From Symsagittifera roscoffensis (lineage: Eukaryota > Xenacoelomorpha > Acoela > Convolutidae), in assembly GCF_963678635.1 (NCBI RefSeq), contig NC_087071.1, forward strand, positions 3,487,624-3,551,623: a DNA stretch of 64,000 nucleotides, written 5' to 3'. The position numbers and the translations under genes are program-made. This document shows, one piece after another, positions 8,833 to 20,987 of this stretch. The number at the start of each line of letters is the position of its first letter. Position 1 is the stretch's first letter. The notes under the pieces were generated by a model. The model was not told the origin of the DNA. It saw nothing but the letters and a program-made list of their open reading frames with translations, and did not search any database.

Positions 8833-11345
8833 TGTATGAAGAATCCTACTATAATTGGTCCACAATGACCTACAGAGGATTTACCAGGTTTCACTTCATA
8901 GAAATCTTTCGCTAGGATTTTGAGTCTCTGGTTGTTAAAAGCCTTATAGAATTTTTTTTGTCTTCAAGACTTTTTGTCATTGTATGTTTTGATAGCCATA
9001 GGAACCATTTCCTAGCAGTTTCCTCGTTTCGGCTACCACGCCAGATAGTAGATTTTCATCACTGGCTCGCCTAGCGTCAAAAACAGACTGAACGAAGCTG
9101 TTGAATACTTTACGCGGTGTGTATTGCACGAATCGATTAATTTTTGCACACTGTTTTCCAAGATCCAACTTAAAGTTGAAAAATGGTGTGATAATTTATT
9201 TCATTGATTGAATTGAACCTCGATATTAAATCGACAAGTTGCGGTTGTCCTATCAAATTGTTTTCTTCCGTATATGTCTTCATATATTTCCCAATATTGT
9301 TTGTGGTAGTATCAATGTTTTTGAAAATAAGCGGGAAGCTGCAGAACTTTTTTTTAGACAAAACTCAGATCACATTGTACCTGGTCAAAAATAGTTTCAA
9401 ATCTAATGCTTTGCAGAAATGAATTAGGAGAAATTAATCTATTGAAAAGAAATTTTGCTCCAACGTGACATTTCACGTTTACGTTGTTTTTAAATTCATC
9501 CCACCATCTACACTTCAACATTTACTCTATAAAGTTTCCTTTTTTACGAGTGTAACTTTTTCGACGCTCATCCTTTGCTTTTTTTTAAGTTCTAGTTTGA
9601 TATCGTAATCAGTTAGGCTAGGTCTAACTTCTTGACAAGGACAAAAATGGAAAAAACAACTCATTGCTTAAAAACAGTCTTACAATGGTTGCAATTACCA
9701 TCCCTTGCCTTGAACCTATGTATTTCTTCATTGCAGTCCTATGTTGTATAGAAGCCTGCGGGCAAATCCTGTCACATGGAATAAGGAAAGAGCTGACTGG
9801 CATCAATCACAACGATTGATTTACACAAGTTGTTTGATTTTCAATCAAACGTCTCGTTTGCTACTGCTTTCCCTTTAAAAACAACTGAGCGACCATCGGT
9901 CAAATTTTCCCATATTTTTTCATACAAGTCGCAATTACTCAAAAACCTGGGTGAGACGTATAGTCGGTTGACGAGTGAGGAATGGTTTATGATTCATTGA
10001 GGTCTATATCATACCAACCACTGCTGAAGCCAAATACTGATACAATCTCTCCTGACACTGCCTTAATTCAACCAACTGATTTTTCTGAACCCTGAGAAAG
10101 CGAGTGAATGCGTACGTTTCTTCCTCATCCGCGATAAGTTCGTCCTCGTGTTCTCTTGCTCCATTTTTATTGAAAGTGCTCCGTTCGTTAAGGATGCTAA
10201 AAATTGTGTGTAGACGCTTTTTGATCTAACTTTCAATTTCCAAAGTTTTTTGATTGCATCTCTGCTTTATTTTTCTCCGCCAACAGTTGCAAGTTCTCCA
10301 CGGAATCAATAAGGATGGATTATAGGTCTTGTCGCACAAAAATAAATGTTTGTCAAGTAATTTTGATGAAATTGGTACTGATATGGGTTATTGCTTCCCG
10401 ATACAAATCATTGTTTCGGTTGGTTATAGTTTTTTGGATGGCACGCAAATCAATTCAGAGTGGAAAATGGCTAACTGTTCTTTCGTATACTCAATTTTCA
10501 GGCCATCATTTCTGAGGTAAATACTTGTGATTCATTCTTTGCATCGTAGAAGATTCCTGTTGAACTGGTATGACCTGTGGAAAATTGTATCGCATGTTGG
10601 GCATCGGAAGCATTTGAGAAAGTGGTCGATATTTCTGACGTAAGTAAAGTGGGTGTTGTATCGTAGAAACTTTACTGTTTTCTCAATTTTATTGATACTT
10701 CTCTGAGCTAAATCTCCAACAAAGCCTCCAGCTTCAATGTCGATATCGCAGATAAATATGCTTTTCTCTACTACATCTTCAAATTTTGGTATTTTTTCAA
10801 TCGAAACCATTAAGGATCTTGGAGGTGGATGTTTAAAGATTAGTTGTTCCATGAAAATGAACTGCAAGCGCTCGAAAAAAAACATAAAATGTCATTGGGT
10901 GGTTGTTTTCAGTTTTGATTCGAAATCAAACAGTTTACTTGATTTTTTCTCTAAAGTAGTTCCGGAATCACTGAATCTGGACATACCGTGGGTACGTTTT
11001 TTTAGCAGTGTCGCAAAAATTGTTAGATTAGTGACCAACTTGAATCGCCATTTTGTATTTTGTCTCTCTCGTCTACAAACTTCAATGATATCTTGCTTTT
11101 GACTTTTTTCAGTATATTCGTCACGTCTGCTTTAGTACAAAGTAGCATAGATTTCTTAAGGAGTATGTTAATCTCATAAGCGTAGAAGTAAGGAAATTCA
11201 TCGGTTTTTATTTTGCGTAACAGAAATTTTCAAAATAACAAAACGTCAAAACTTGCAGCGCAATCCAAATTTTCAAAGACTTGATCCAGTTTTTCATTAT
11301 CTAGATTAGGATCTAGCTTGTAGAATTAATAATTCAATACCCCGT
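8833..11345 (-). pseudogene. Maverick/Polinton-type family-B DNA polymerase, decayed and truncated
   Basis: Read from 11345 downwards, successive frames give the order of a protein-primed family-B polymerase. First is an N-terminal region near 11100-11345 (FYKLDPNLDNEKLDQVFENL and YFYAYEIN). A Cys-finger segment follows at 10532-10885 (CFRCPTCDTIFHRSYQFNR; the usual third-ligand His appears as Asn), with ICDIDIEAGGFVGDLAQRSI upstream. The exonuclease region is at 10450-10500, where the expected Asp-x-Glu reads His-Ser-Glu. Polymerase motif A is at about 9774-9810 (VIDASQLFPYSM), then NRFVQYTPRKVFNSFVQSVF and motif B KLLGNGSYG near 9000-9040, then IIVGFF before the break. Motif C (DTDS) is absent because the BEL LTR interrupts the gene at 8833. 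There are more than ten stops and frameshifts. The match rests on remembered family features. Confidence 0.85.
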
Positions 11346-13322
11346 GACGTCCATTTCCATCACAGTATCTGTCAAAAAGTTTTGACAGGCTTTCAACTCA
11401 ACTCGTAGCTGATCACTGTCCTCCTCATTTTCAAGAGTTCAATTAAATTAGAAAAAGAATCACTAATTTTCCTGCTTTCAACCCGTGATCTTTCCTACGA
11501 CGTTGTTGAAGTGAATATTAGCCTGAAAATTTTTTCTCACACAATATAACAATTATTTACTATGGATTTGATTTTACGTGCTTCTTTCTCTCAGGAACTT
11601 TTTTTCTTGCTGTTTTTCAGTACAATAATTTCATTCCGGACAAGAAATAACTTTTCCACGAAACTCTTGCGATGTCGACCCACATTGGTTCTCCTGTTAT
11701 TTTTTACCACAGTCATCACTTTTCAGTTTTTCTTTCCTGTTGAGTGCCGGCATCAGAAAAAAACTTTGGGAGAATTAGCATGTGCCAAAAATAAATAGAA
11801 GTATTTGGTACCTACAAAATTGGGAGAATTGAAATATCCCACAAAAATTTATTACACTTTTTATACTTAATTTGAAATATTGAAAAGAATTGAAAGTAAA
11901 ACAAAGTATTTATACGAAGTATAATGCGATTGCTTTTAACGCCACAAAAAAACTAAAATGGAACAAGTTTGCTGTTGCTTAGGGAAAATCAAACAATCAG
12001 AATTAAGTTTTGTTTCATTAACAATGGTTTTTAGATATTAAACATTCAGAGTCCAGCAACTTCTAAAAGTGATCCGTTTGTTCTTTTTTGAAAACCTTAA
12101 TCATTTTTTGGAAAATTTCCAGAGAAAAACTTTTGAATTTTCTCGGGTCACTTTAAAAGAGAAAAGAAAAGTACAATTAAGTTTTTTTGTTGATGGAATA
12201 GGTGTCGATTCTTACTGTTTTGAGTTTTTGTTGGACGTTTTTGTAATACAAAATAGAGTTATCGGACTAAGTAAAGGTCTCTTTAGATAATTTTTTGCAA
12301 CCAAATTGTTTACTTTTGAAATAAAATTTGAGTATCAAAGCTTGAAACTTACGGCTGAAGTACACCTGACAAAGATGGAAGTTTGTTTTTTCACATAAAT
12401 TTGATTTGAAATTGAACAAAAAGTCTTAATGAAATACATCAAAGAATTTTTTTAACCCCTACTCAATTCCCAAATTTTCAAAAAACTGCAGCAAACTTTT
12501 TTATTTAACTTTTAGAAAAAAAAGATTTTCAAAGTTCAAAAGCCTGCATGATCAAGTTTGGAATAAGATTTCCTGAGCTTTGCTTTAAAAAACTCTTCCA
12601 TTCTAGCTATCTTCCCAAAATTACATCAAACCAAAGAAACTGACTTTTTTCTCAAAAATCAATTTTTTTTCTTACTGATTATATTTTCATGATGAGAAAT
12701 CTTGCAGCGACGGTACTGTTTAAGCTTTTTTCCTGTAATATAAGTCGGCGCTATTTCGTATTTTTACAGCAATTGACCTGTGGTCATTTATTTTTGCTGT
12801 TTCTTTTGTGTCTTTAGTTTTGCTTATTTTTAAAATTTAAGTCCTTAAAAGGTAAACTTTTCTCTAATTGGGAACGACAACCAGAACAAAACTGCACAAC
12901 ACGTTTTTTGCGATTGGCAACGACAATAACTGAAAAGTTTCTAGGATTGAATCTTTTTGCTGATTGGATACGACTTTAAAACAAAATGTCTATAAGATGG
13001 GGCCGGAATCTGATAGGAAACGACTGCAATCCAAATAAGGAAAACAAATTCTGATTGTTTAAACCCACACTAGTTGAAGGTATCTCTCACACTTAGCTCA
13101 AAATCATTTTATTTTCAAATTAATTAACTCAAGTTAATTTCAAATTTAATTCAACTTAACCGTCAACTCCTCATCTCTCTGCTCTAAATCACTCTTTATT
13201 TTTGCTCAGCTTATTGCTCAGCTCATCTTTTACTCAACTTATTGCTCAAATTGGTCTTCTCAGTGCGAAAAAGCAACCTCGTATACTCAGTAGAATTTTT
13301 ACCTGATCTTGTTTAATTTCAA
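11346..13322. other. AT-rich stretch without recognisable genes
   Basis: I see no supported gene here. Frames such as 11562-11798 and 12069-12290 are short, Phe/Leu/Lys-rich and lack motifs. Between about 12860 and 13015 there are four degenerate units of the form ATTGG-n-AACGAC spaced 45-65 bases apart. At 13195-13255 a pyrimidine-rich run repeats GCTCAGCTTATTGCTCA-like units. Other Maverick genes that might neighbour the polymerase were looked for and not found. Confidence 0.5.
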
Positions 13323-13562
13323 GTGCGAGAAAATGTCTCTGGAGTTTTTTTAGTACAAATCCCAATCCAAGTCTATAACATTGTGGAGGTGATTCGAAGG
13401 GATTTCAACGAACATCTAATGACGCAAATACTTGCTACAGAGAACCATCTTGGAACAAGGCGAAGGATGGAGGAAGTTTCCGAGCATCTGGAAATGAACT
13501 ACCCCGAGTTTTCTGACTCTAGTTATGTGGCTCAACCGGTCAACGACTTTCCCTTTACTTGA
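13323..13562 (+). CDS. Short unassigned reading frame
   Basis: An 80-codon open stretch, GC-richer than its surroundings, encoding a mixed-composition peptide ending near EFSDSSYVAQPVNDFPFT. There is no ATG at the start of the frame. A T-rich run ending in TTTTTTTAG just upstream (around 13343-13352) resembles a nematode 3' splice site, so it could be a terminal exon fragment. No domain was recognised and no partner exon found. It may equally be chance. Confidence 0.2.
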   Translation: MRENVSGVFLVQIPIQVYNIVEVIRRDFNEHLMTQILATENHLGTRRRMEEVSEHLEMNYPEFSDSSYVAQPVNDFPFT

Positions 13563-13975
13563 GAGAGGAGAACGTACTTCATTTGGAAAACGTTTTAAGG
13601 GAATTTTTTAAATTTTAGTTCTCGATTTTCATTAATTGTTCTAGCTTTTTTGCCAAAAACCTTACGAGATTAAACTGTGCATTTTGTGCATTATAAGCGG
13701 ATTCCGCAACAAGGACGTTTCCTTTGTAATTATTTTGTTCTCTATTTTCATTTGATTATTCCGACCAAAACTTAACATGTTTGGAGATTTGTTTCGGGAA
13801 CCCAAGAACATACAGACACAAAGTTGTGCGCCTATCCAGTGCACAGTTTGGCCTCGTAATGAAACATAGCCAATGAAATGAATCATTTTAGGTTTTACTG
13901 TCAGAAATTTTCGTTTCTCGTTTCTACGAATTTTTTGCAGACCAGCGATGTGAAAAATTAGGTTCTTTGAGAGTA

Positions 13976-16900
13976 TTACCTGGGTTGACTTCCACACACC
14001 GAAAATGCTTATCATATAATTCCAAACATCAAGTGTAAGGGAAAATGCTTGTCATATAATTTTCATGCAGTTTTGAAAAATGGGTGAAATTAGAAATAAC
14101 TAATTTCAGCAGCTCTTTTTTCTAATTAAATGATGAAGTAGTCCTGATACACGTATGTTGGGTTTTTTCCTTAACGCTTTATATATTTTTTAAAAAACGC
14201 TGAAAAGTCGTATTTTTTGTATGACGTGTTTATGTATGCCTTAATCAATGTCTGATAATTTAAAAATTCAAACTTTTATAATAATCGATGTTGAAAAATT
14301 TCGCCAATTTTAGAAGTTTGTTACTTATCTTATATCTTTTGTGGAAGACATCTTCAAGATAATTCAGGTCGTTTTCTATGCATAGTAAATGCATGATTGT
14401 CCAATTTTTGGTGCTTAGGGTAAACCAAGGTTTTTGTCGCTTGTGTTTGGTTACAAACAGAACCAAAATTACAGTTTTTATACATGTGAAAATTCCTGGG
14501 TCTTATGCATAAAACGGCCCAAAATCAATACTTTATTATCTTGAGCTTACATTTATGCGAATCTGGTTGGCTAACATCAGCCAATCAAATTCAACCAACA
14601 CGGTTAGGCAATTCATTCAAAATTTCCAAAAAATAAAAACTATGATCCGAAAATTACAAAATTAATAGCCGAAAATTACAAAGTAATAAGTTTTGTTATA
14701 AAAATAAAAAAAAAACATTTTCAAGTCATATGGTACTTTTTTTCAGACAAGAAAAATTCAAAAAAAAATCGTTTCTGCAGAATAAAAATTTAATAGTTTT
14801 GTTCATCTCGGCCAACAATTTTATCTGCTTGAAATTTCAATTGAAATGCAGGGCCATCTTATTTGAACTTGAGTGTAGAAATTGCCAATCAGTTCAAGAA
14901 AGATGACAAAAAAATGTTTTTGGGCCGTTTAGTGCATAAGACCCAAAATCTTATCATAGAGTTTTCATACAATTTTCTGTACATATACAATTGTAAGAAG
15001 CTGCATGACAAGAAGTTTATCATTTATGGAAATTGTATGATAAGATGTTTTTCAACCCGGGTACATATTGACTATCCTAGAATAGGCAGCGATACCTTCA
15101 ACGAAGATAGTTTCACGAACAAACACAGATTTAAACAGTTTAATTTGTTTCGCTTACTTTCGAAATTGTTATAAGCAAGATGGGAACTTTCTGATTAGAA
15201 GAAAAAATATTCACAACTGAAATCTATCTACGTTTTTTTAATAAAATGATCGTTTTGTGTGTTAAGTGCTTATAACTACCCAAGTTGACAAAAAAGACTT
15301 ATCCTACATTTTTATATATGAAAAAATCCTTGTCATAATCTTTCATACAATTTCATAGAGCAAGAGTAAGTGTTTGAAAATAGCAAAATAAGCATTTTTT
15401 CTATACTATGAAATTGTTTGATAAGCATTTTTTCCATAAATGAAAATAGAAAAATTGTTGTGTTGAAATTTTGTGTTTCATCCGAACCACTAATTAAGGG
15501 TTGTTTGTCATAAGAAAACTGAGAGTGTGAATGGCATAGAAATATAAACCAAAAATGGGTTTAGGAACTTAGACAACATACAATTAGACAATCAGAAAAC
15601 AACGGAATTTAGACAATAACTTGCGTGCAAATTGCGTGAAATTTGTTTACAGACTTAAATTAACTTTTGGCTGAGTAAAAACTAGTTGTCCGTAAATTCC
15701 GCTTTTTTAGTCTGTCTAATTTGCTTGTCGTCTTATTTATTAGGGCCTACCGAAAAATTTACTTTTTGTATACCGCTAGATAATTTTTGTTTAAAAAAAC
15801 TATGTTGGTTGATAAAAAAAGCCTGTTTTTTTCACAAATTTATTTCTATCTTAGCAAATGAAAAAAAACAATAATTGTATTTACAAAAAAAAAGTTTTTA
15901 TGATTTTCCGGAAAAACTCATCCTCGACTACGTTATAAACACAAAAACCTAGACTGCATAAAAAGTTTGCTTGCATATATTTTTTTGTATAAATTATGTT
16001 TGAGCACAAAAGCAAGTTTGCAATCAAAAAAGGGAGTAAAAATTTTTTACCTCAAATTTGTGTTTTTGCTTATGAAAAAATGCATGTCATATAATTTGCA
16101 TATGTGAAAATTATATGATAAAAAATTCTTCCGGCCGAAACTAAAATAATGTTTTTAAATGTCAAAGTGCTCTATATCTTGGATGTAATTATTTAAATCT
16201 ATTAAAAGTTACCAGTTACCCAGACCCGTTTTTTGGTGGTTTTTGAATTTTTTCAATTTTTTTTAAAGACCAGAAAGCTTCAAAGGAGGCAAATATAGCA
16301 AAAATGTTCCTTAAAAAAAATTTAAAACGCTTTTTAAATTTTGTATGAATTTCGTAGGAGAGCATTTTTTCATAGACTTCATTTGTGAAACGGTAGGATG
16401 AGCATTTTTCTTCTGTCAACCCGGGTTGTCACTTTAAATATCATTTTTTTACTTTTTAAACTTAAAAAGTTGCTTAGCCTGATTTAAACTATACAAAAAC
16501 TTTTTTACACAGTTTTCAGCATCTCTTTATAAAACTTGTCCTATAATGTCTTAGTTTTTTGTTCTCGTAGTTTTATTATAAATCGGATCAAATTTATTTG
16601 ATTGTCAATCAAGATAACCTGCCAGAGATGATTCCATGTAGATAAAGAAAGCATATTCAAGGTGAACCTTGCGCTAAATAAACTGCCAGTTTGACAGAGA
16701 GTTCTCATATATATATTCTCAATAATTCTCATTTGAGAAATAATTTTGAGGGATTTATTGATTAGAGCATATATGCGTACAAGCTTACCCATTCAAGTTG
16801 TGAAAAAAATGAAAAAAATATGATTTGAAAATAGAAAGTGTCGATCTGCTTAACAATCCCCCCTTCAAGAAGGGGGAGGGGAATTGTTAAGTAGATTACT

Positions 16901-19430
16901 TGCAGCGAATTTTCGAACAGTCAGAATGCAGCAAAAATTGAATTTACATACAACTCTCTGTTTATATTTACAGGGCTCGAGGTCCTTTACTAGATACATT
17001 AGGGGAGGGAGAATTTTAAGTAGATCTGAAATCGCAAAAATACTTTTATAGGTTTTTAGATTTGATATTTTGCAGTTTCAAATTTAGACAAACTTTTTTA
17101 AACATGTTAGAGTTATAGGGCTAAATATCAAATCTAAAATTTGGTAGAAGTTTTATTGGCAGTTTCGATACTCAATTCTTATAAGTTTGGTGACTTTTTA
17201 GAGCAAAAATGAGTATGCGTGTAAATATATATGCTACTAACAAACATCCACAAAAAACTTCTAAAAAATTTTAATTTTCATAAAACTGAAGCGAATTAAG
17301 AATTTTTAAATCTGGAAAAAAAAACAAAGTTTGTTAATTTACAGAGTGCAGCCTGAAAACACAATAATTTTTTCGGAAACGCATCGACTTTTTTGGAACC
17401 TTGTCATGACTAAATTGTTGATTATGTCATGACTAAATTGTTGAACCAAATTTCGACCATAACGCGATCAATTTTTCAACCCAGCCAAGACGGTTTTATA
17501 TTAGACTTCCCGAGACGATTTTATACCCGGTGCAAAATCAAAATTAAAAAAATTGTTCAACTTTCAGTGTTGCGGGCTTAAACATATAAATTTTTATGTG
17601 CTTTCTATTTTTAGATTATGTGGCGTCTAATTTTTTTGTATGTATAAATTTGTCAAATGTTCTAAGTGTTTTTCCCTCTACCAAAGGCGGGGGCATTCAA
17701 GGAAATATTTGATTACCTAAGAAGCGTTGAAAATAGCTTACTTATTTTTCATTCAACTTTTTTCGTGACCTCAGTGCATATCCAAATTAAAAGACAGTTT
17801 TTCGAAATAGTTTAAAGACAGTCTTGCAGTAAAAAGTTATTATGTTTTCAATTACAAGTTATATCTTTCAGAACCGTTTTCTCAGTTTTAAAAATGTCAT
17901 AAAATTTTTTGGTAAAGATGTGATTGAAATTGCAACGAGTAGCAAAGAAATGGTGCTTCATCTATAAGATTTTTTAAAATGTTGCGCTTCGTTTATTGTT
18001 GCAGATATTTTTTTGTTATAAGTTATCTTTTTTCAGGAACGCTACTTTACGATCAAAAAACTTATTCCTACAAATTTTTAAGTTACAATAAGATTGAAGG
18101 AGTAACAAAAAAGCATTCGTTTTTTCTAGAATTTAGGCGCTTAAACTATAATAATTTTTTCACAAAAAACGAGACTAAAAATGTAGCGCCAAATTTGTTT
18201 GAAAAATTTGAAGAACAGTTTTCACGCCTTGGCACAAGAAACATCTTTAAAAACAGCGTAAGATAGTCTCTACGACGTTTTGCATGAACAGTCTTCAGTT
18301 TTTCTTTAACTTAGTAACGGCTTTTTATTCAATAAACTCATTGCACGTTGGTTTTACCGACGCCAATTTTCAGTACTTCTCGGATGCGAGCTAAATAAGT
18401 CATAATAAACAGTTTGTTCCGTCTGCTTATAAATCTACTCGTTGCCATCCTAAGTTGGTGTTTGTAAGAGATAAATTTCGCAACATTCTCTCATCAAAAA
18501 CTTCAAAAGTTTTTGAGTTCAATGTATTCCAATTAAACCTTTTCTCAATCTCAATTAGAATGGATTCTTGTTCAAAAAATTAAATTACAATTGCATGAAA
18601 ACTGATTATATTATGTACCCGGGTTGACCAAAAATGCTTGTCATACAATTTTTATATGAGAAAAAATAGTTATCATACGATTTCGTACAATTTCATAGTT
18701 ACAGAAAATTTTAGGAAATCTCTAAGATAAGCATTTTTCATTTATGGTACATGTAGGACAAGCATTTTTTCATAAACCAAAAACTTAATTTTTTGAAGGT
18801 TTTATTTCTCGAAAAATTTGGGATATATTCGTGACCGAACGCAAGTTTACTCCAAACTACAGTCACAGAACGGTTGATCGTCTGGCATTTACAATGCATT
18901 GGAAACGACCTGAGTTCTTTTCACAAATCATATACTGAAAACACCGAACTTTTAATTTTTAGCAAAAACTTTCATAGATGATTATTCTTAAGACTAGATT
19001 TTTAAAAAGATCAGACATTGATCAAGGCATATATAAACATGCCATACAAAATACTTGAGAGGTTTTAGCCTGTTTGAAAAAAATAATCCAGAGAAAGGGG
19101 AAAAAATTTTTTTTTTTGCAAAATGTTTGTTTGAGTACAAATTTCGATTGGCGATTGAAAAAAAATTTGGGGCAATTTCATCATTATACTTGCCATCAAA
19201 AATTGCTGTTCATACAAATTTCATATAAGAAATTGTATGATTAACATTTTTTCCAAAAAAACATAGTTTTTTTTCATCGCCAGACTGTTTTTTTTGTTTC
19301 AAATAGCCGCAGAAACTAGTTCAAATTTTTTTTCAATGATTTTTCGAAACTGTTTGAAAACTATATGATTCGCTTTTTCCATATATCTAATGTATAGACT
19401 TGTATAATAAGCATTTTCGGTGTATGAAAT
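13976..19430. repeat. Dispersed palindromic repeat family (AAAATGCTTGTCATACAATTT type)
   Basis: At least seven clusters carry the same core in either orientation: about 13978-14070, 14940-15065, 15280-15450, 16060-16130, 16365-16432, 18612-18790 and 19195-19430. Each has one or both of AATGCTTGTCATACAATTT and its complement, often ending in CATAG or CATAAA. Four clusters begin or end with a CCCGGGTTGA or CCTGGGTTGA boundary box, in inverted order at the two ends of some copies. This suggests a non-autonomous foldback or MITE-like family seen in fragments. No transposase is present. Confidence 0.6.
16846..16893. repeat. Inverted repeat with G/C-rich stem
   Basis: CTGCTTAACAATCCCCCCTTC is followed after two bases by GAAGGGGGAGGGGAATTGTTAAG, giving a near-perfect hairpin in an AT-rich setting. 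A related half-copy (GGGGAGGGAGAATTTTAAGTAGATCTG) occurs at about 17001-17027. It may be a small foldback element or a transcribed stem; only the symmetry is visible. Confidence 0.6.
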
Positions 19431-20238
19431 TGTCCTTAAACTGTAGAAGTTAAATTTGCTTATAATCTGAATTCAATCAATCTATGTAATTTGCAGATAG
19501 TATCTGTATAATTTTTGTATAACCCGCATGAAATTTTTTTCTTTGTGTAAAAACTAAAAGGGTAAAAAAGGGCTATTTAAAACTTAATTTTTTCCTTGAT
19601 TTTGTTCAAAAAATCTGGGAGTTTGCAATTTGACTCAGGAAAACTCTTTGTCAGTGTTTTTGTGAGCCAAGCTAACGTAAGAAATGAGTTCAAATGCAAA
19701 GCTGAAGGTCTATAATGTTTCGCAACTTCAATATTCTCTCGTTCAGAAAAGAACCATTATTCAAACATACTTCAATACAGTTGTTACATTTTCTTCTGAG
19801 CTTAATTGGCTCGTTTTTCTTTTTCTACCCCCCCCCCCCCATCACCTGCAAACAATCAACCTTGTAAAACCACTCGTAAGACCATAAAACGTAAAACAGC
19901 ACGTGTGAACTGTGGTGAAAAGAAAAAAGAACCGATGAATTTTTTAGAGCAGTTATTAAGAAATAAACCGTCAGAAAGCTAAAAAAAACTCCAAAAAAAC
20001 TAATACATGAAGTTTTTTTTTCAGGTCAAAAATTTTTTAAAAAGTCAGCTAAAATTACACAGTATATATCTTTTTTATAATTACACCTATTCGTTTTTCA
20101 TTTGATATAAATAACAGATAACATTTCTCAATACGTAAGTATTCGGAGTAAAATCTCTGTATATGATTAGTATCAGTCCTGTGTATATTCTGTATTTATT
20201 CTGTATTATAGTATACGTACAAAAGGGTTACGCAGCAG

Positions 20239-20571
20239 TATTTAGACATCCGCGTATTCCCACTCGCTCATCAGTAAGCAGACAAACAATGTATTAACCA
20301 ATCAGAGTCGAGACAAATAAGAAACTATTAAAAAATAGTTGTTTATTTCAAATATTCGCTTTCGCATCTCGATTCTGATTGGTTAACACAGTATTTGTCT
20401 GCTTAATGACGAGTAGGAATACGCAGTTGTCTAAAAACAGACCGCATTCCGTACAGGTTATTTCGAATGTTCGCATTACCATCTCGAATCTGATTGGTTA
20501 ACACAGTATTTGTCTGCTTACCGACGATTAGGAAAACTCGGTTGTATAAAAACAGACCGCGCTCCGTACAA
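20239..20571. repeat. Foldback plus tandem repeat (three related units)
   Basis: A unit containing CTGATTGGTTAACACAGT, TTTGTCTGCTTA and a G(A)AATACGC-type block occurs once in reverse (about 20241-20313) and twice in direct order (about 20365-20455 and 20480-20570, period 115). The reverse and first direct copies form an inverted repeat of about 75 bases per arm around a short loop. The direct copies also share AAACAGACCGC(A/G)(T/C)TCCGTACA. The units are about 80% alike. A MITE or the remains of terminal inverted repeats is likely. Confidence 0.65.
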
Positions 20572-20905
20572 AAAAAGCCGAACTTGCATCTGGAAGTTTC
20601 TGGTTGGTAGAAGTAAATGAAACGATGGGGGTTCCCAAAAACTATCAACGGAAGCTGTTTTTCTAGATAGAAACTTTCTGTAGATTATCTAGCCTAGTTT
20701 TCTCGTATTTTCCGTGCAGAAAGGATCTATTTCTTTTCTAGTTTAGAAAAAAAACAGTTTCTGGAAATAAATAACCAGAAATCAGTTCACTGCCCAACCG
20801 CAACGAGATAAACATGATTCGAGTATAGACAATAACAGTAGCGAATACAACGAAGCTTACACTTGTTATAACATTCTTATTCTCCCGAAACTAGATAACT
20901 GTAAC

Positions 20906-20987
20906 AAGGGCTGTAGCTTAGTGGGTAGTGCAATCGTCTCAGAGATAGAAATCAGAACGTTGGGGTTGGAGCCCCACCAGGAGACGT
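20906..20987 (+). other. tRNA-like sequence (SINE head or tRNA relic)
   Basis: TAGCTTAGTGG at 20914-20924 matches the box A consensus exactly. GGTTGGAGCCC at 20964-20974 is a partial box B at tRNA-like spacing, and TGGGG/CCCCA forms a five-pair T-arm around it. The acceptor ends do not pair. CGTCTC at 20935-20940 pairs instead with GAGACG at 20981-20986. So the sequence is not a standard tRNA gene; it looks like a tRNA-derived repeat. Confidence 0.4.

Larger units (their letters stand above)
13563..20238. other. AT-rich intergenic DNA with dispersed repeats
   Basis: No supportable gene in this interval. Open frames are short, low-complexity and without family motifs. The region is marked by a dispersed palindromic motif family, a G/C-rich hairpin at 16846-16893, a direct 22-base duplication of GTCATGACTAAATTGTTGA-type sequence at about 17404-17444, and a run of 13 C at 19828-19840. 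Confidence 0.5.

Noticed and set aside
10737-11102. 121-codon plus-strand frame
   Set aside because: Antisense to the polymerase relic, whose minus-strand translation shows family motifs on both sides.
20906-20987. Functional tRNA gene
   Set aside because: Box A is perfect, but the acceptor arms do not pair and box B is poor, so it is listed only as tRNA-like.
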